From NCBI GenBank assembly GCA_019914945.1, contig CM034105.1, forward strand, positions 2,666,001 to 2,730,000: DNA of 64,000 nucleotides, written 5' to 3'. Position 1 is the stretch's first letter. Every line of letters starts with the position of its first letter. Of the stretch, positions 23,838 to 34,468 are shown one piece after another. The notes beneath the pieces were generated by a model. The model searched no databases and was not told the origin of the DNA. It worked only from the letters and a program-made list of their open reading frames with translations. This stretch comes from Typha latifolia. Its lineage: Eukaryota; Streptophyta; Magnoliopsida; Poales; Typhaceae. The position numbers were made by a program, and so were the translations under genes.

Positions 23838-26800
23838 CCTTGGCTTCTAATAACTTGTGGTTTTGTGGATGAGTAAATTTGAAGGACCTATATAACTATT
23901 AGAGAGCTAGAGAAAGAGAGAGGAGCGTGTGGGGGCTCGTGAGCATGTTGAAGAGAAGATCCAAAAGGAGGTGGTCAGAGATGACAGCGGCTGCATGCAT
24001 ATCAGCTAGAGAGAGCCTGTCCAAGGGTTGTAGAGAGATAGAGTAGTTTGAGGAGAGAGTGGAATTTATTTTACTAGAATTCGTTGAATTAATGGTGACC
24101 CGGCCCTTTTGATGTTCATATTTCAATAGTGAACAAAAACTATCCAAATCTGGCCAACATTTCCATTTTCCGTCTGGAAAATTCAGCTGGATGAGTGGCC
24201 ATCTTTCATATGTTCAATCGCAGATCTCTTCAACATCCTATAGTAATTTTTGGTTTAATTAATTACTGGTTATAATGCACTTTAGACATATATACGAATC
24301 TTTTCTTCTTGTTCATCATGATTTTTACTCGTCTGCTATATATAAAATATATATACTAGAATTCATCTTGCTTGGTAATTAAACTGGTTGCATGCATGGC
24401 ATGGAATTATGACGAATGCAAAGTTCAGATTATATATAATTTCGGAAAATAATCATTAGCAACATTAGAGTTAACACCATATGATAAAAGATTTGCTAAA
24501 ACTCTAAAATTTAGGTGTAGAAATTTTTACGGCATCCATTTTTCAATGTATTCTGATCAAGTAATGAGTTTGAAATAAGAGATGTCTTGGAGTATTCCTA
24601 TCTTGTATCAAATGCTCATGTAAGTCTCAATTAACATCTAAAAGGAAGATTTATTATTTGATGTGTAATTTATAATCCTTGAGACCTTCGCCATTCCAAA
24701 CAACAGCCCCATCTTTTAAGATTTTTTTTACTGTTAAAATCTAGACTCCTAAACTATTATTTATTTTTCTATAAAATTCTTCTAAATAAGGGTAAAATAA
24801 TTCCTCCTGCATCTAAAAATTAATCACGTTGTATGTTTGCAATGCATAAATCAAATGAGCAACTACCAAAAAGAAACATTTTGAAAATTTTACATAATTA
24901 AGAGATGTTAACATATCATAAAAAAATAAATAAAAGGATTTATGCGAACGTAAACAATAGGAATACCAAGAAAAGGGAGTATATTTACAACAACGCTACA
25001 AAAATGAGAAGTTTCACAATAAGACCAAAATGTAGCTAGTAATATGAAGGCAAAAAAAAAAAAAAAATTTCTTGTACTCATAGGTATCATTTCTCCATAA
25101 TGTTGTAACATGCATCTCTAAGAGACTGGGGCCTAATTTTGAAGCCCTCTCCATTACTTCCAAGCACATACCCATCTCAGCATAGATCTCAGAGTGATGC
25201 TAAATTACAGTATGAGGTAGAGTAAGTAGGACAAGGTTAAAATCAAAAGAAGAGGAGCAGAACTGTGTGAATATCCCCACACACACGAATATATATATAT
25301 ATATGACCACACGTGTTTGTCCTTGTACAATAGACTGTACATGGTCAGTCTCTTTCACTGGCACTAGTTGGCCAAACGGTTCCACTCCTTGAAAACAAAT
25401 GGCAGTGTACAACTAGTTAGTCTCCAGAATAACCTTTGCAACATGCATGCATTGAAATTATTGCAGCACTTGTTCTTGCATTTATTATCTATGGTCTGTT
25501 ATTACACAACTTCATTTTCAAATTATTGTTGGATTATGCTCGCTACCATGGGTGATGGGTCCCATGGTAGATAAGGTTTTAGGAAGGAAGGATACAATTT
25601 TATCTTATATATATATATATATATATATACCTAAATTTCTAATTACTAGTTACCAAGCTAGAATGTTGACCAATGCATTAATTGTATGTATCTCAAAAAG
25701 TTTGATGTAAGCACTCGACCTCTAAACTGTTCTTTGTTTTAGGCTTACTACAGCACTGCTACACTGGTACATGCAGTAACAAGCAAGAACATGGTGAAAG
25801 AAAAAGGAAATCAGATGTCAAATTGTGATCAATTTAACAATAGAAAGACTATAAAAAAAATATATTCTTTTTAGATACATTACTCATAAATAAGAGCATA
25901 TTTATTATTTCATCTGTTGCATACTTCAGATTTAATATATAACTATTGAAAAAAGAACTAGGAGGACATCCATATAAAAATAATAGGTTTTGAAGTTGGT
26001 ATTCATCTAAACAAAGAGCTTTTGATGGTTAAACATGACATAAATGAAAATTAAAAATAGGTTTCAAGTACAAGCCACCGTTATATCCCAGTGGTTTGGG
26101 TCTTATTAACTTAAAACAGAGACAAAAAAAACTAGCTCTTGCATTTAACCTATATCTTGCAGGATCACGATAATTAAAAAAAAAATTAAGTACAGAACAA
26201 ACTTAGTTTATCCATGCATATCCTCAGCATTAAATTCATGAGGTCCATCTCCAGAGTATCTGAAATAAAATTAGACCTTCAAGCGCGCGTGTCAAACTAT
26301 CCAAATTATCCAATATTTCCATGACATCCACCATCTAAAATCTTATATATATATATATATATAATATTTAAAGTTGCATACCAGATCCGCAAGAGAAGAC
26401 TAAGTTAGGTGGGTTGGCACGTTCCAAAGTCCCACAACTACAGTTAGATTAAAAAGGGATCGATGCTTAATTATTACTGGGGATAATTTTGTCAATTCCA
26501 ACAGTAGCCCATTCTGTCTATTTCCTACTGTTAGATTTGTGGCTGCGATTAGTCCTCAGTGGTCCTCTTTCGCCCACGATATCAGCTGTATCTTAACGAT
26601 AAGGAATGACACCAGTAAGATTCTAATAAGCATTAAAAATAAAGGCAAATTACAGTTTGATGCTCTGTAGTTTGGACTTGTTTTAATTTATCCATTGTAT
26701 TTTAAACTTAATCATTTGAGTTCCCTATGACTCACTATTTTATTCAAAATTAAGCATGCAAATACTAAATTCAATGTAATATATTTTTCACGAAAAGATT

Positions 26801-27233
26801 GGAGGATTTGTAGATCATTTACCAACATTTGATCGACCATAGCTGAGTTAATTTGTATCTTGGAGGTTTTGGTCCAACTAACTAGAATGGTGGGCTAGGC
26901 TATCCATCCAACAACCCTCCATTCGTGAGCAAGATTGCGACTTAATAGTGATAATTTGGATACGATTAAATATCTTATATTATGAATATTATATGTATAT
27001 ATATATATATACATACCACTAGCAACTTAATACACATTGGTCTTTTGCCTTCCAATTACTATTAACGGGAAAAGGGTCAAATGCGATTGTCGTCCAACCA
27101 AAGCCCATTTCTGACTGCACACTTGATCCACAACCTTGAGCCGCCAAAATTAGAGAAAACGAGAGGAGGAGAATAGAGCAAGCACTCGAAGAGCCAAGGA
27201 GAGCCGTTGGATCGAGGTTCCCTGGTGGGGTGT
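23500..27233. other. Long intergenic region upstream of GLK
   Basis: The first few hundred bases must hold the GLK promoter on the minus strand, including a (CT)n tract at 23802-23834. Beyond that the DNA is strongly AT-rich with TA microsatellites (25602-25629, 26344-26362, 26998-27012). I see no gene. A segment near 26645-26740 (AATTACAGTTTGATGCTCTG onward) has the look of a dispersed non-coding repeat also echoed near 33370, but no ends are defined. Confidence 0.55.
23802..23834. repeat. (CT)n microsatellite upstream of GLK
   Basis: An uninterrupted dinucleotide tract of about 16 units lies ~300 bp upstream of the GLK start codon, so within its promoter or 5' UTR. On the transcribed sense of GLK it reads as (GA)n. 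Confidence 0.95.
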
Positions 27234-29144
27234 TCGCCGACCGTGCCGCAGAAGGCGGCGCCTATCGAGAACCAGTTGCCCTGTAGTCTGGAGGGCTTGT
27301 ACAGAGGAACAACCAAGAAGACGAAGATTTCAAGGGAGATTGCTGATGCTATTAGGTGAGTTCCCCTTCTTCTGTCAATGTATGAAGTAATTGCGTGACA
27401 TTGTTGCAAAGCTTACGAGCTTGTTATTAGAGATTGGATATTTTTCTAGTAGTAATAAAATTTTCAATATGAGATTGATATTGTATTTTAGCTCGTTTAT
27501 CTGCTTAATTCAGCTGCTGCTTTTGCTTCATATCCGGATGATTAGATATCTCTCCACTGATGCTCTTGTAAATATGTAATGCAACCAAGAAAAAATATTT
27601 TCCTTAGGTAACCAACTCGTTTCCAATGAGCAAGAACATAAGAAGAACAAATATAAGAACGATAAGGCAACCATTTTTTATTTGTATTGAAGATAAACCC
27701 AATTGTTGCTCCATTACCCAAGTTCAGGGCATAGAAAGCTGCTAATACTAAGTAGATTAAGAAAAGATTAGTGTGTTCTGTGGTAGTCTGTTCATTTACT
27801 ATGAAAGACTGGTTATGTATTTGCATGGCTCAATCATACATAAACCGTTCCTCCGAATAATCCTGTTTATACTTATCACTCCATTCACTAGAATGGGCCA
27901 CTTAGTAATGGAATATGCAATTTTGTAAAGTTTTGTAAGTTGGCAAATATGATTAAAAATTATTATTTTATGTCTAGATATTTTGTAATATGTACAAGTT
28001 GAGGGTCAGATTCATTGAAAAAGAAGCATGGGAGACGGAGTCGGCAACTAGTGTTCAAATGCCCTGTGAACGTTCTAAAGCTACAGAGGAGTATTTTTCT
28101 TAGATTAAGAGGCGTTTACAAGTCATTAAAATATGAGATTTTGTGTTCGAAGATATAGACTTTTGGATTAACGGACATCCACATGTTGTTTGAATGTCAT
28201 GCGAACGACAGTCGGAATCCACAGGCATGGGCGTTCGAATGAACCCATTTGCATTCGAACAAAAGGATGAATTTCAGATTTTCTGCATTACACATGGACA
28301 GTAAAAACTTTTGTATTCGTTTTTTAGTACTTTTGCTTATTTATCTGCAATATCTAGTAAGCAAGGATTTATGAATGGTCCGTAGGGTTAAGATTTTTGA
28401 ACTTTGACTCTGCTAATGAAATCTGATTGGAACAAAAGAGAGCAGACTAAGATCAATATATACTTCAATATTCTTCTCCGCTGTCCCTTCAAAACAGATA
28501 AAATCAATACTCTTTCTCTATTTATTCTGCAGACTCTGATTTATCCAGTTTGCAAATTGCAACTTCGAGTATTAAAGGTGTTCTTATGGTCCTTCACTGA
28601 CTATTGTCAAAGATCTGCCTCCAATGCTGAATAGCTTGATTGAATTGTATTCTGCCAGCAGCCTACCATGTATCTTGTCTAGTTGTCTAGTCAAGTTTTT
28701 AACTCCTGGAATATCATTTATGATTTCAGGCTGATGCTAATCATAAAGTCTGTTAATTCTTTTGAAACATTCTCTTCTCTGATTTGTGCTTTAGCTCATA
28801 CTGTTTATATTCAGCTGTGGATTCTTCTTCCCCAGTTACCGCCTTTATTTTTATTTTATTTTCCTTTTTGGTTACTCATTCTGAATCTTTGACAGGAAAA
28901 CAACGGTGGTGGAAGAAGTTGTCGCAATTGATATACTGTCTGATTGGAAGAAGGGAAGAAAATTATTTTCCCATATGAAGGCAATGAATCTCCCAACATA
29001 ATTCCTGGAGATATTGTTTTTGGCATGCCAATACCCAAAGACAAATCCAAGGGAGGAAACCTGCGAATCAAGTTCAATATCAAGTTCCCCACAAGGTTGG
29101 CACCTGACAAGATAGCCGGGATCAAGAAACTATTGGGTTCCTGA
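27234..29144 (+). pseudogene. Degenerate DnaJ/HSP40 (DNAJB-type) C-terminal gene copy
   Basis: Segment A, 27234-27355, encodes KAAPIENQLPCSLEGLYRGT, KKTKISREIADAI and ends at a GT donor. Segment B, 28896-29144, follows an AG acceptor and encodes KTTVVEEVVAIDILSDWKKG, then after a frame change IIFPYEGNESPNIIPGDIVF joined directly to GMPIPKDKSKGGNLRIKFNI and KFPTRLAPDKIAGIKKLLGS, then a stop. These are the substrate-binding domain and C-terminus of plant class B DnaJ proteins. Three defects show: no J-domain or G/F region upstream, a one-base loss in an A run near 28962 that shifts the frame, and a missing block of roughly 70 residues between GDIVF and GMPIP. The retained intron position argues for segmental duplication rather than retroposition. 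A short product starting in segment B cannot be excluded. Confidence 0.82.
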
Positions 29145-29854
29145 AGTAGTCTCATGCATATATATTGCTGCTAGATGTTAGTTGTATATAACATCGTTGA
29201 GGTTTTTCTAATCTTAATGACTCTATCACACCGTCTCAAGGTATATAACCAAGTTGTCGCCTTCATAAGGATATATTCTTCGATTTGCAATTTCTAAGAC
29301 TAAGTATAAACGTAGCAATACTCTTTGACTTGCAATTTCTTCATCCACTTGATGATACGTGGGCTACATCATGTGGTCCCCGTATCTTAGTGGAAGGGCA
29401 TTTGAGATATTGCTATGCCAAAGGGAAATTAGAAGTCTTGAAATTTTCTTTCGCTTGCAAACTTAGAAAATTAAATAACGAGTTACCTTAAATCCGTTCT
29501 TTGTTTACTTGATTGTTTTACTGATTATTTCATTGCGTTGGTGTGCAGGTCCACATTCATGATTCATCTATCCGTCATGAGCTATGAATAATTAATTATA
29601 TAAGACAATGTTACTTGAAAATTTTTGTTTACTATGACAATAAAGATTTCTCAAGCCATGATCATGCCACCTTCTGCTCAAAATTAACAAGACAACACAA
29701 AGGTAGATTAATTATTGCAACAAAACCACATTCTTCTCAGATGAAACGGGATCATTGACCGTATCAAAAAATATTAAAAACGAAAGATACAGAATAAAAC
29801 ATAAAAAATAATTAACTCGAGAACAAAACATGAACAAAGAAAATTTACAGCAGA
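29145..29854. other. Intergenic, DnaJ pseudogene to DMP
   Basis: About 700 AT-rich bases. The right end is the probable 3' UTR of the minus-strand DMP gene. The left part is unremarkable 3' flank of the pseudogene. Confidence 0.5.
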
Positions 29855-30478
29855 TCAAACAGTAGGACCAGGGAAGCCAATTCCTTGTCGTGTGCTCGGG
29901 AAGACAACGAACAGCAAGCTACCAATAACTCCGGCTGCCGTCGGCAATGCCGCGAGGACTTGCTTCATATCCTCTGACGGCGAAGGATAGAAGCAGGACT
30001 CCACGTTCTTATCATACAAAGCCACAGCAGCAAACACCAGCAGAGACATAAAACCATGGATAAAATCTTTCACCTTTATCCTATACTTCGCTAGCATCCC
30101 AGGCGGCGGTGGAGAGCTGCCGTCGACAACCCAGCACCCGTTAAATGTGGCGAAAACGTAGCGTAGCTTCCCGGTGGCGTCGCGGAAGCTATCGGTGAAT
30201 GGGAAGAGGAAGCAGGAGATGGCGCAGAGGGCGAGGAAGGAGGCCGAGATGGCGCGGGTGGCGTGGTGGCATTGGCCTTGGTTGGTAAGGATGGGCGAGA
30301 GGAGTTGGAAGGCGAGGACGGTGCCGGTCGGGAGGTGCTTCGCGAGGTCGGCGGTGCTCTTGCAGCCGCGGCTGATGGCCTTCTCTAATGCGGTTATCGT
30401 ATTGCCGTCGTCGTCAGCGGCAGCGGCGGTGCCTAAGAGAGGTTGCTGGGATTCTATGTCAACTCTTCTGTTTGCCAT
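29855..30478 (-). CDS. DMP: DUF679 domain membrane protein (DMP family), single exon
   Basis: One uninterrupted frame of 207 residues, as is usual for this intronless plant family. The N-terminus is short and polar with a PLLG motif. DUF679 starts around residue 30 with ALEKAISRGCKSTADLAKHL, PTGTVLAFQLLSPILTNQG, then CHHATRAISASFLALCAISC, a KLRYVFATFNG segment, KVKDFIHGFMSLLVFAAVAL, and the diagnostic NVESCFYPS and GVIGSLLFVVFPSTRQGIGF. Four hydrophobic segments fit the known four-pass topology. DMPs sit in the ER, tonoplast or plasma membrane; members are linked to senescence-related membrane remodelling and others to gamete fusion. Overall it resembles the DMP2-7 group more than the gamete-specific DMP8/9, but this is only an impression. 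A TATAAA lies on the minus strand at 30589-30584, about 106 bp upstream of the start. Confidence 0.94.
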   Translation of the reverse strand: MANRRVDIESQQPLLGTAAAADDDGNTITALEKAISRGCKSTADLAKHLPTGTVLAFQLLSPILTNQGQCHHATRAISASFLALCAISCFLFPFTDSFRDATGKLRYVFATFNGCWVVDGSSPPPPGMLAKYRIKVKDFIHGFMSLLVFAAVALYDKNVESCFYPSPSEDMKQVLAALPTAAGVIGSLLFVVFPSTRQGIGFPGPTV

Positions 30479-30583
30479 GAACCAACCAATTCAAGTCTCT
30501 TTTACGAACTCTAATTAAGTTTTTATTTTTCTCCCTCTAGAATGCTTCTTTTATTGGCTTGGTGTGTTTATAACTTTATATGC

Positions 30584-30589
30584 TTTATA
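30584..30589 (-). promoter_or_regulatory. TATA box of the DMP gene
   Basis: TATAAA on the minus strand, 106 bp before the DMP start codon. The position suits a core promoter with a 5' UTR of roughly 75 bases. Confidence 0.55.
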
Positions 30590-33500
30590 CAGGGAGAATC
30601 TAGTCGTATGAACTATGAAGTCGATCTAGGGATGTTATCGAGGCAGTCATTTATACGGCAGATTGAAATATAATCAACTCAAGCCTAAATTAAGCCCGAC
30701 TTTGAATTAGATCTGACTTAACAATCTGTACTGCAAATAATTTGAACTATAAAAACATAGAGATTAGAAAGTTCTAAACTAATAAGTAATATAAAAATAA
30801 GTAAGTGAACAAAAACATAATTTGAACTTTAAAGTCATTATAATTTGAGTGGAGCTTAATAAAGCTAGCTATTTCTAAGCCTAGTTCAACTGATCAAATT
30901 TGAATTGTCTCATTTTCGAGCTGTTCACTAGTATTTTGTCAATCCCAGGAAGAAGATAGATAGGCTTAGTTGAGGGAGAGAGTAACTAAGGAATGGTTTA
31001 GCTTTTGAGATCTTTTATTATTTTTATTTCTCATCGTGCTCTCGAAAGTAATTAAGTATAAAATGTTATATGATTAGAGCGGACGCGATTAAAATCATCG
31101 TGATTTATGAGATCAACCCAACACCTGATCAACCCTCATGGAATACTAATCTCTCACAGCGTCGTACTTATAAATTTATAATAATGCATTTAAGGAAAAT
31201 AATAAGAACAATAAAGCCAGCCCTAGTAAGTAAGTGCCTTTATTAAAATTTGGCTGTAGTTTGAAGGACTCTCTTCTAATAGCCATTTGTACCACTATTC
31301 TGGATCGGCCTTATCATCTTCGCAGCAGGCTCAAACCTCTAATCCTGATATGATTTTTTTTCTTGGATTTTAATTTTTTTTTTGTATAAAAAAGTTAGAG
31401 TATTTCTTCCGTACTATAGAGTTTTTTAATTATTTATTAATCAGTTTGATGAAGATCTAATAGTTAAGATCTTTAAAAGTATAATAGAAAAATTAAAAAG
31501 TTAGACACATATAATTAAATCTTCTTAACTAATATATTTTTTTTTATGTAACGTAGTTTTGGAACCGGTACCGAAAAATTGATACTAAATATGAAAACTG
31601 ACTATTAAAGCTGTTAGATTAAGATTATAAATTTTAAAAAGGCATTGAAGTATATTATATCCCGTGAGATATTAGCCTGGGCCAAACTTTTACGAAACAA
31701 TTTTATTTAATTTTCAGTAGTATGGAATGACTTAAAAACATCAAGCGCTGAGGTCGGATATGGTCCTATGGACGGGTAGGGCCTAAGGTGTAGTAGCACC
31801 CAACTATAAAATATTTTCACTTGTCAGTAGAGTCAAATAAGATGGTAGTGTGGATGATCCACAACTATATAAGACTTGGGATTCTAATGATTATTGCCAC
31901 ATATATTCCCTTTTAAAAGGGGGGCAGAGATATCATTAGAGAGACGAAAATTATTCGTGCTGCTATTAAGTATTAATAAAGCTTTACTAGTCAAGAGCAA
32001 CCAACACAACAACAGGAGTCAATACGTTTTTCCTTTCCCCCGATAGTAGGGTTGGCTTTGTTTCACTATGCCACTGGTGGCATGGAAGTCTCTTAATCAC
32101 CCAAGAAGAGAGAGAGAGAGAGAGTTCCAAATGAAACAGAACCAACAAAATTTGACTTGTCTTCGGTACCTAGTCTTCTCATTTTGTTTTAACATGCTTA
32201 TCTCGTCTTCCTTCAGTACCCCCCACTTTAAAAAAAAAAATTATTCAAGGGCCTAAAGGCTGGATATAGATTAAACAAAAGATTAATTATTTTTAGATAC
32301 AAAAATACTTAGATCTCACTAAGCTCTAAGTCGTCACATTACCGAATTGCTACCCACTTAGCATGAGTATCTCTAGTTCTTTGTTTTTAAGGCCTTCTAC
32401 AAAATAATGTTGGATTAGCTGCAAGCCTTGATGCTTATGTATAAGATTAGTTTTAAAAGAAAGTAATTTAATTATTAACATTAGATTTTTTCAAGCTAAT
32501 AATTATATTTTATGTAATATAAAGTTGATATTAAAATAATAATAAATAATGAATTTGATGTAATATAAACTTTCATTGGATGTAAAATAGTAGTCGTAAT
32601 TAAATATTGTCTAATCAACAATTAAAACAATAATTTTAAATTATTATTAAATTAAAATTTAAAAATTATATAGAATATAATAATAAAGAATAATAAATTA
32701 ATATACTAAAAGACATAAAAAAATATTGTTTAGTTAGTACACCAGAATAACGAGACTTATTCCATAAAAAGACTATTTCTATTTGACGAGTGAACAAAAA
32801 CTCTATCTCCTAATAAGCTCTACAATACGAGATTATAACCCAGTGGCAATTTATGGGCTAGTTTTGTAAATTGCACGAGGATAACTCTTATATAAATGAA
32901 GCAGTAGTTAGGTATTACTTTCATACAAGTGTCACTGGGAGTTAAATACTTAAGTAAAGTATAATAAAGTAAGATTTGATCTAAAATAACTTCTTATAGG
33001 GAATTTTCTTTTCTTGCAGATTTTCCGTTTAAAATAAACTAGTGCAGAGGTCAATTATTAGATCATTCCACGTCCTCGTAGCTACGTTGCTCTCAAAGGT
33101 TTCATGGTCAGAATTAATTACCTTTACGTTCCACAAGGCTACAAGATTTGTGGTGCTATGACTATTATGAGTATGACTTGTGTGACAAAATGGCTAGCTC
33201 TGGTGGCACAAATTCTCTTACTAGTTCCACGTGTAACATCTTTATCTTGAATTCGTGTAGTGGTAGCATCTACTTTTCGCCATATTCAGTTACAAATTGA
33301 CAGTAAAAAAAAATGTTGCATGAAAATAATAATCTATGTGGTGATATTTTCTTATATTAATTTTTAAAGATAATTACACAATTCCTCAAACTATAGGGTT
33401 TTTTTTTTACATACATAGACTCTTTAATTTAGGTATAACTAAGTTAATTATTCCATAGAAATTGATCATAATGAGTCAACTTCGGTGCAGTTATTTGTCT

Positions 33501-33811
33501 ATAATTTATCCATATTAGCCCTAAATTCCATAAACTAAAATAAAACTCTTGTTAAATTAGGAATAACCCAAGGCGCAAAAAAAAAGGTAAGCTTTCGAAG
33601 GGCATTATTGAATAATAAGGATTAAAACGTGTTATTTATTATAAGGTCCCTTTGGAATAAATAAGGACAAACATGAGTCTCTCATAAGACTAATCTACTA
33701 ATCTACCCCAGTTGAAGAGGCCGGCTACCCACTAAATATCGTTTTACTCCTCCAAACCAAACACCATTATCTGATAACTAGCAGTCCACTGTGTTTTTAT
33801 CAAGCCAACTC

Positions 33812-33814
<3 letters not shown>

Positions 33815-33858
<44 letters not shown>
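33815..33858. repeat. (AT)n microsatellite
   Basis: About 22 AT units without interruption, roughly 360 bp upstream of the HSL1 TATA box. Confidence 0.95.
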
Positions 33859-33862
<4 letters not shown>

Positions 33863-34064
33863 AGCCTTCCAAAACTCCAAATGGTTTAGTTAGCAGACAA
33901 GACTTTAGGCGCCTTGTCTGGTGGAAGAGTTAAAGCTACCCACTTTAAATTTTCATCTTACACCCTGAATTAGTCAAATTTGTGATTCACACCCTGCGTT
34001 CTTATTATTAGCAACTTGCACCCTACATTCTTACCCGTTTATATTTATTAAAAAAAGGAAACAA

Positions 34065-34093
34065 GGGAGGGAGGGAGGGAGGGAGGGAGGGAG
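34065..34093. repeat. (GGGA)n microsatellite
   Basis: Seven tandem GGGA units, about 80 bp upstream of the HSL1 TATA box. The G-rich strand is the plus strand, so a four-tract quadruplex is possible in principle. Confidence 0.92.
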
Positions 34094-34173
34094 TTGAAAT
34101 TGAACAATAGTATAGGGTGTAGAATAAAACTTATCCAAGATAAATCTCACAGAAATCCAAGTAGTCTACTAGT

Positions 34174-34180
34174 TATAAAA
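34174..34180 (+). promoter_or_regulatory. TATA box of the HSL1 gene
   Basis: TATAAAA about 290 bp before the preferred HSL1 start codon and about 25 bp before the CT-rich leader begins. This places the transcription start near 34205 and makes the (CT)n tract part of the 5' UTR. Confidence 0.55.
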
Positions 34181-34334
34181 TTCTCTCTCAGTTGACAACC
34201 GTGGAAAGTGGCTCTCCCCCGCACTTGCTCTCTCTCCTCCTCTTCCCTCGTATCACATCGCTCTCTCTTTTCAGTAGCGATGAGACAGCAGATGACGGTC
34301 TTAAACCTACTACTCTCTTGTCCACACCTGACAC

Positions 34335-34338
<4 letters not shown>

Positions 34339-34377
<39 letters not shown>
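34339..34377. repeat. (CT)n microsatellite in the HSL1 leader
   Basis: About 19 CT/TC units lie in the probable 5' UTR of the receptor kinase. In the frame of the protein they would read as alternating Ser-Leu, and there is no stop between an in-frame ATG at 34280 and the preferred start at 34469. Confidence 0.95.
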
Positions 34378-34378
<1 letters not shown>

Positions 34379-34468
34379 AAACTCCCTCTTTCTAATCTCT
34401 ATATTCTTTTTCTCTTCCATGTTATACTCCACACTTCCCAACTCTCTCCTTCCTGTCCAAGAAGCAAC

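Larger units (their letters stand above)
30590..34173. other. Long AT-rich intergenic region
   Basis: No gene recognised. It contains a stretch at 32240-32330 that recurs in diverged form at 59282-59372, an uninterrupted (AT)n tract at 33815-33858 and a (GGGA)n tract at 34065-34093 close to the HSL1 promoter. Sequence around 33370-33440 and 33950-34030 resembles generic MITE or repeat ends but cannot be delimited. Confidence 0.5.
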
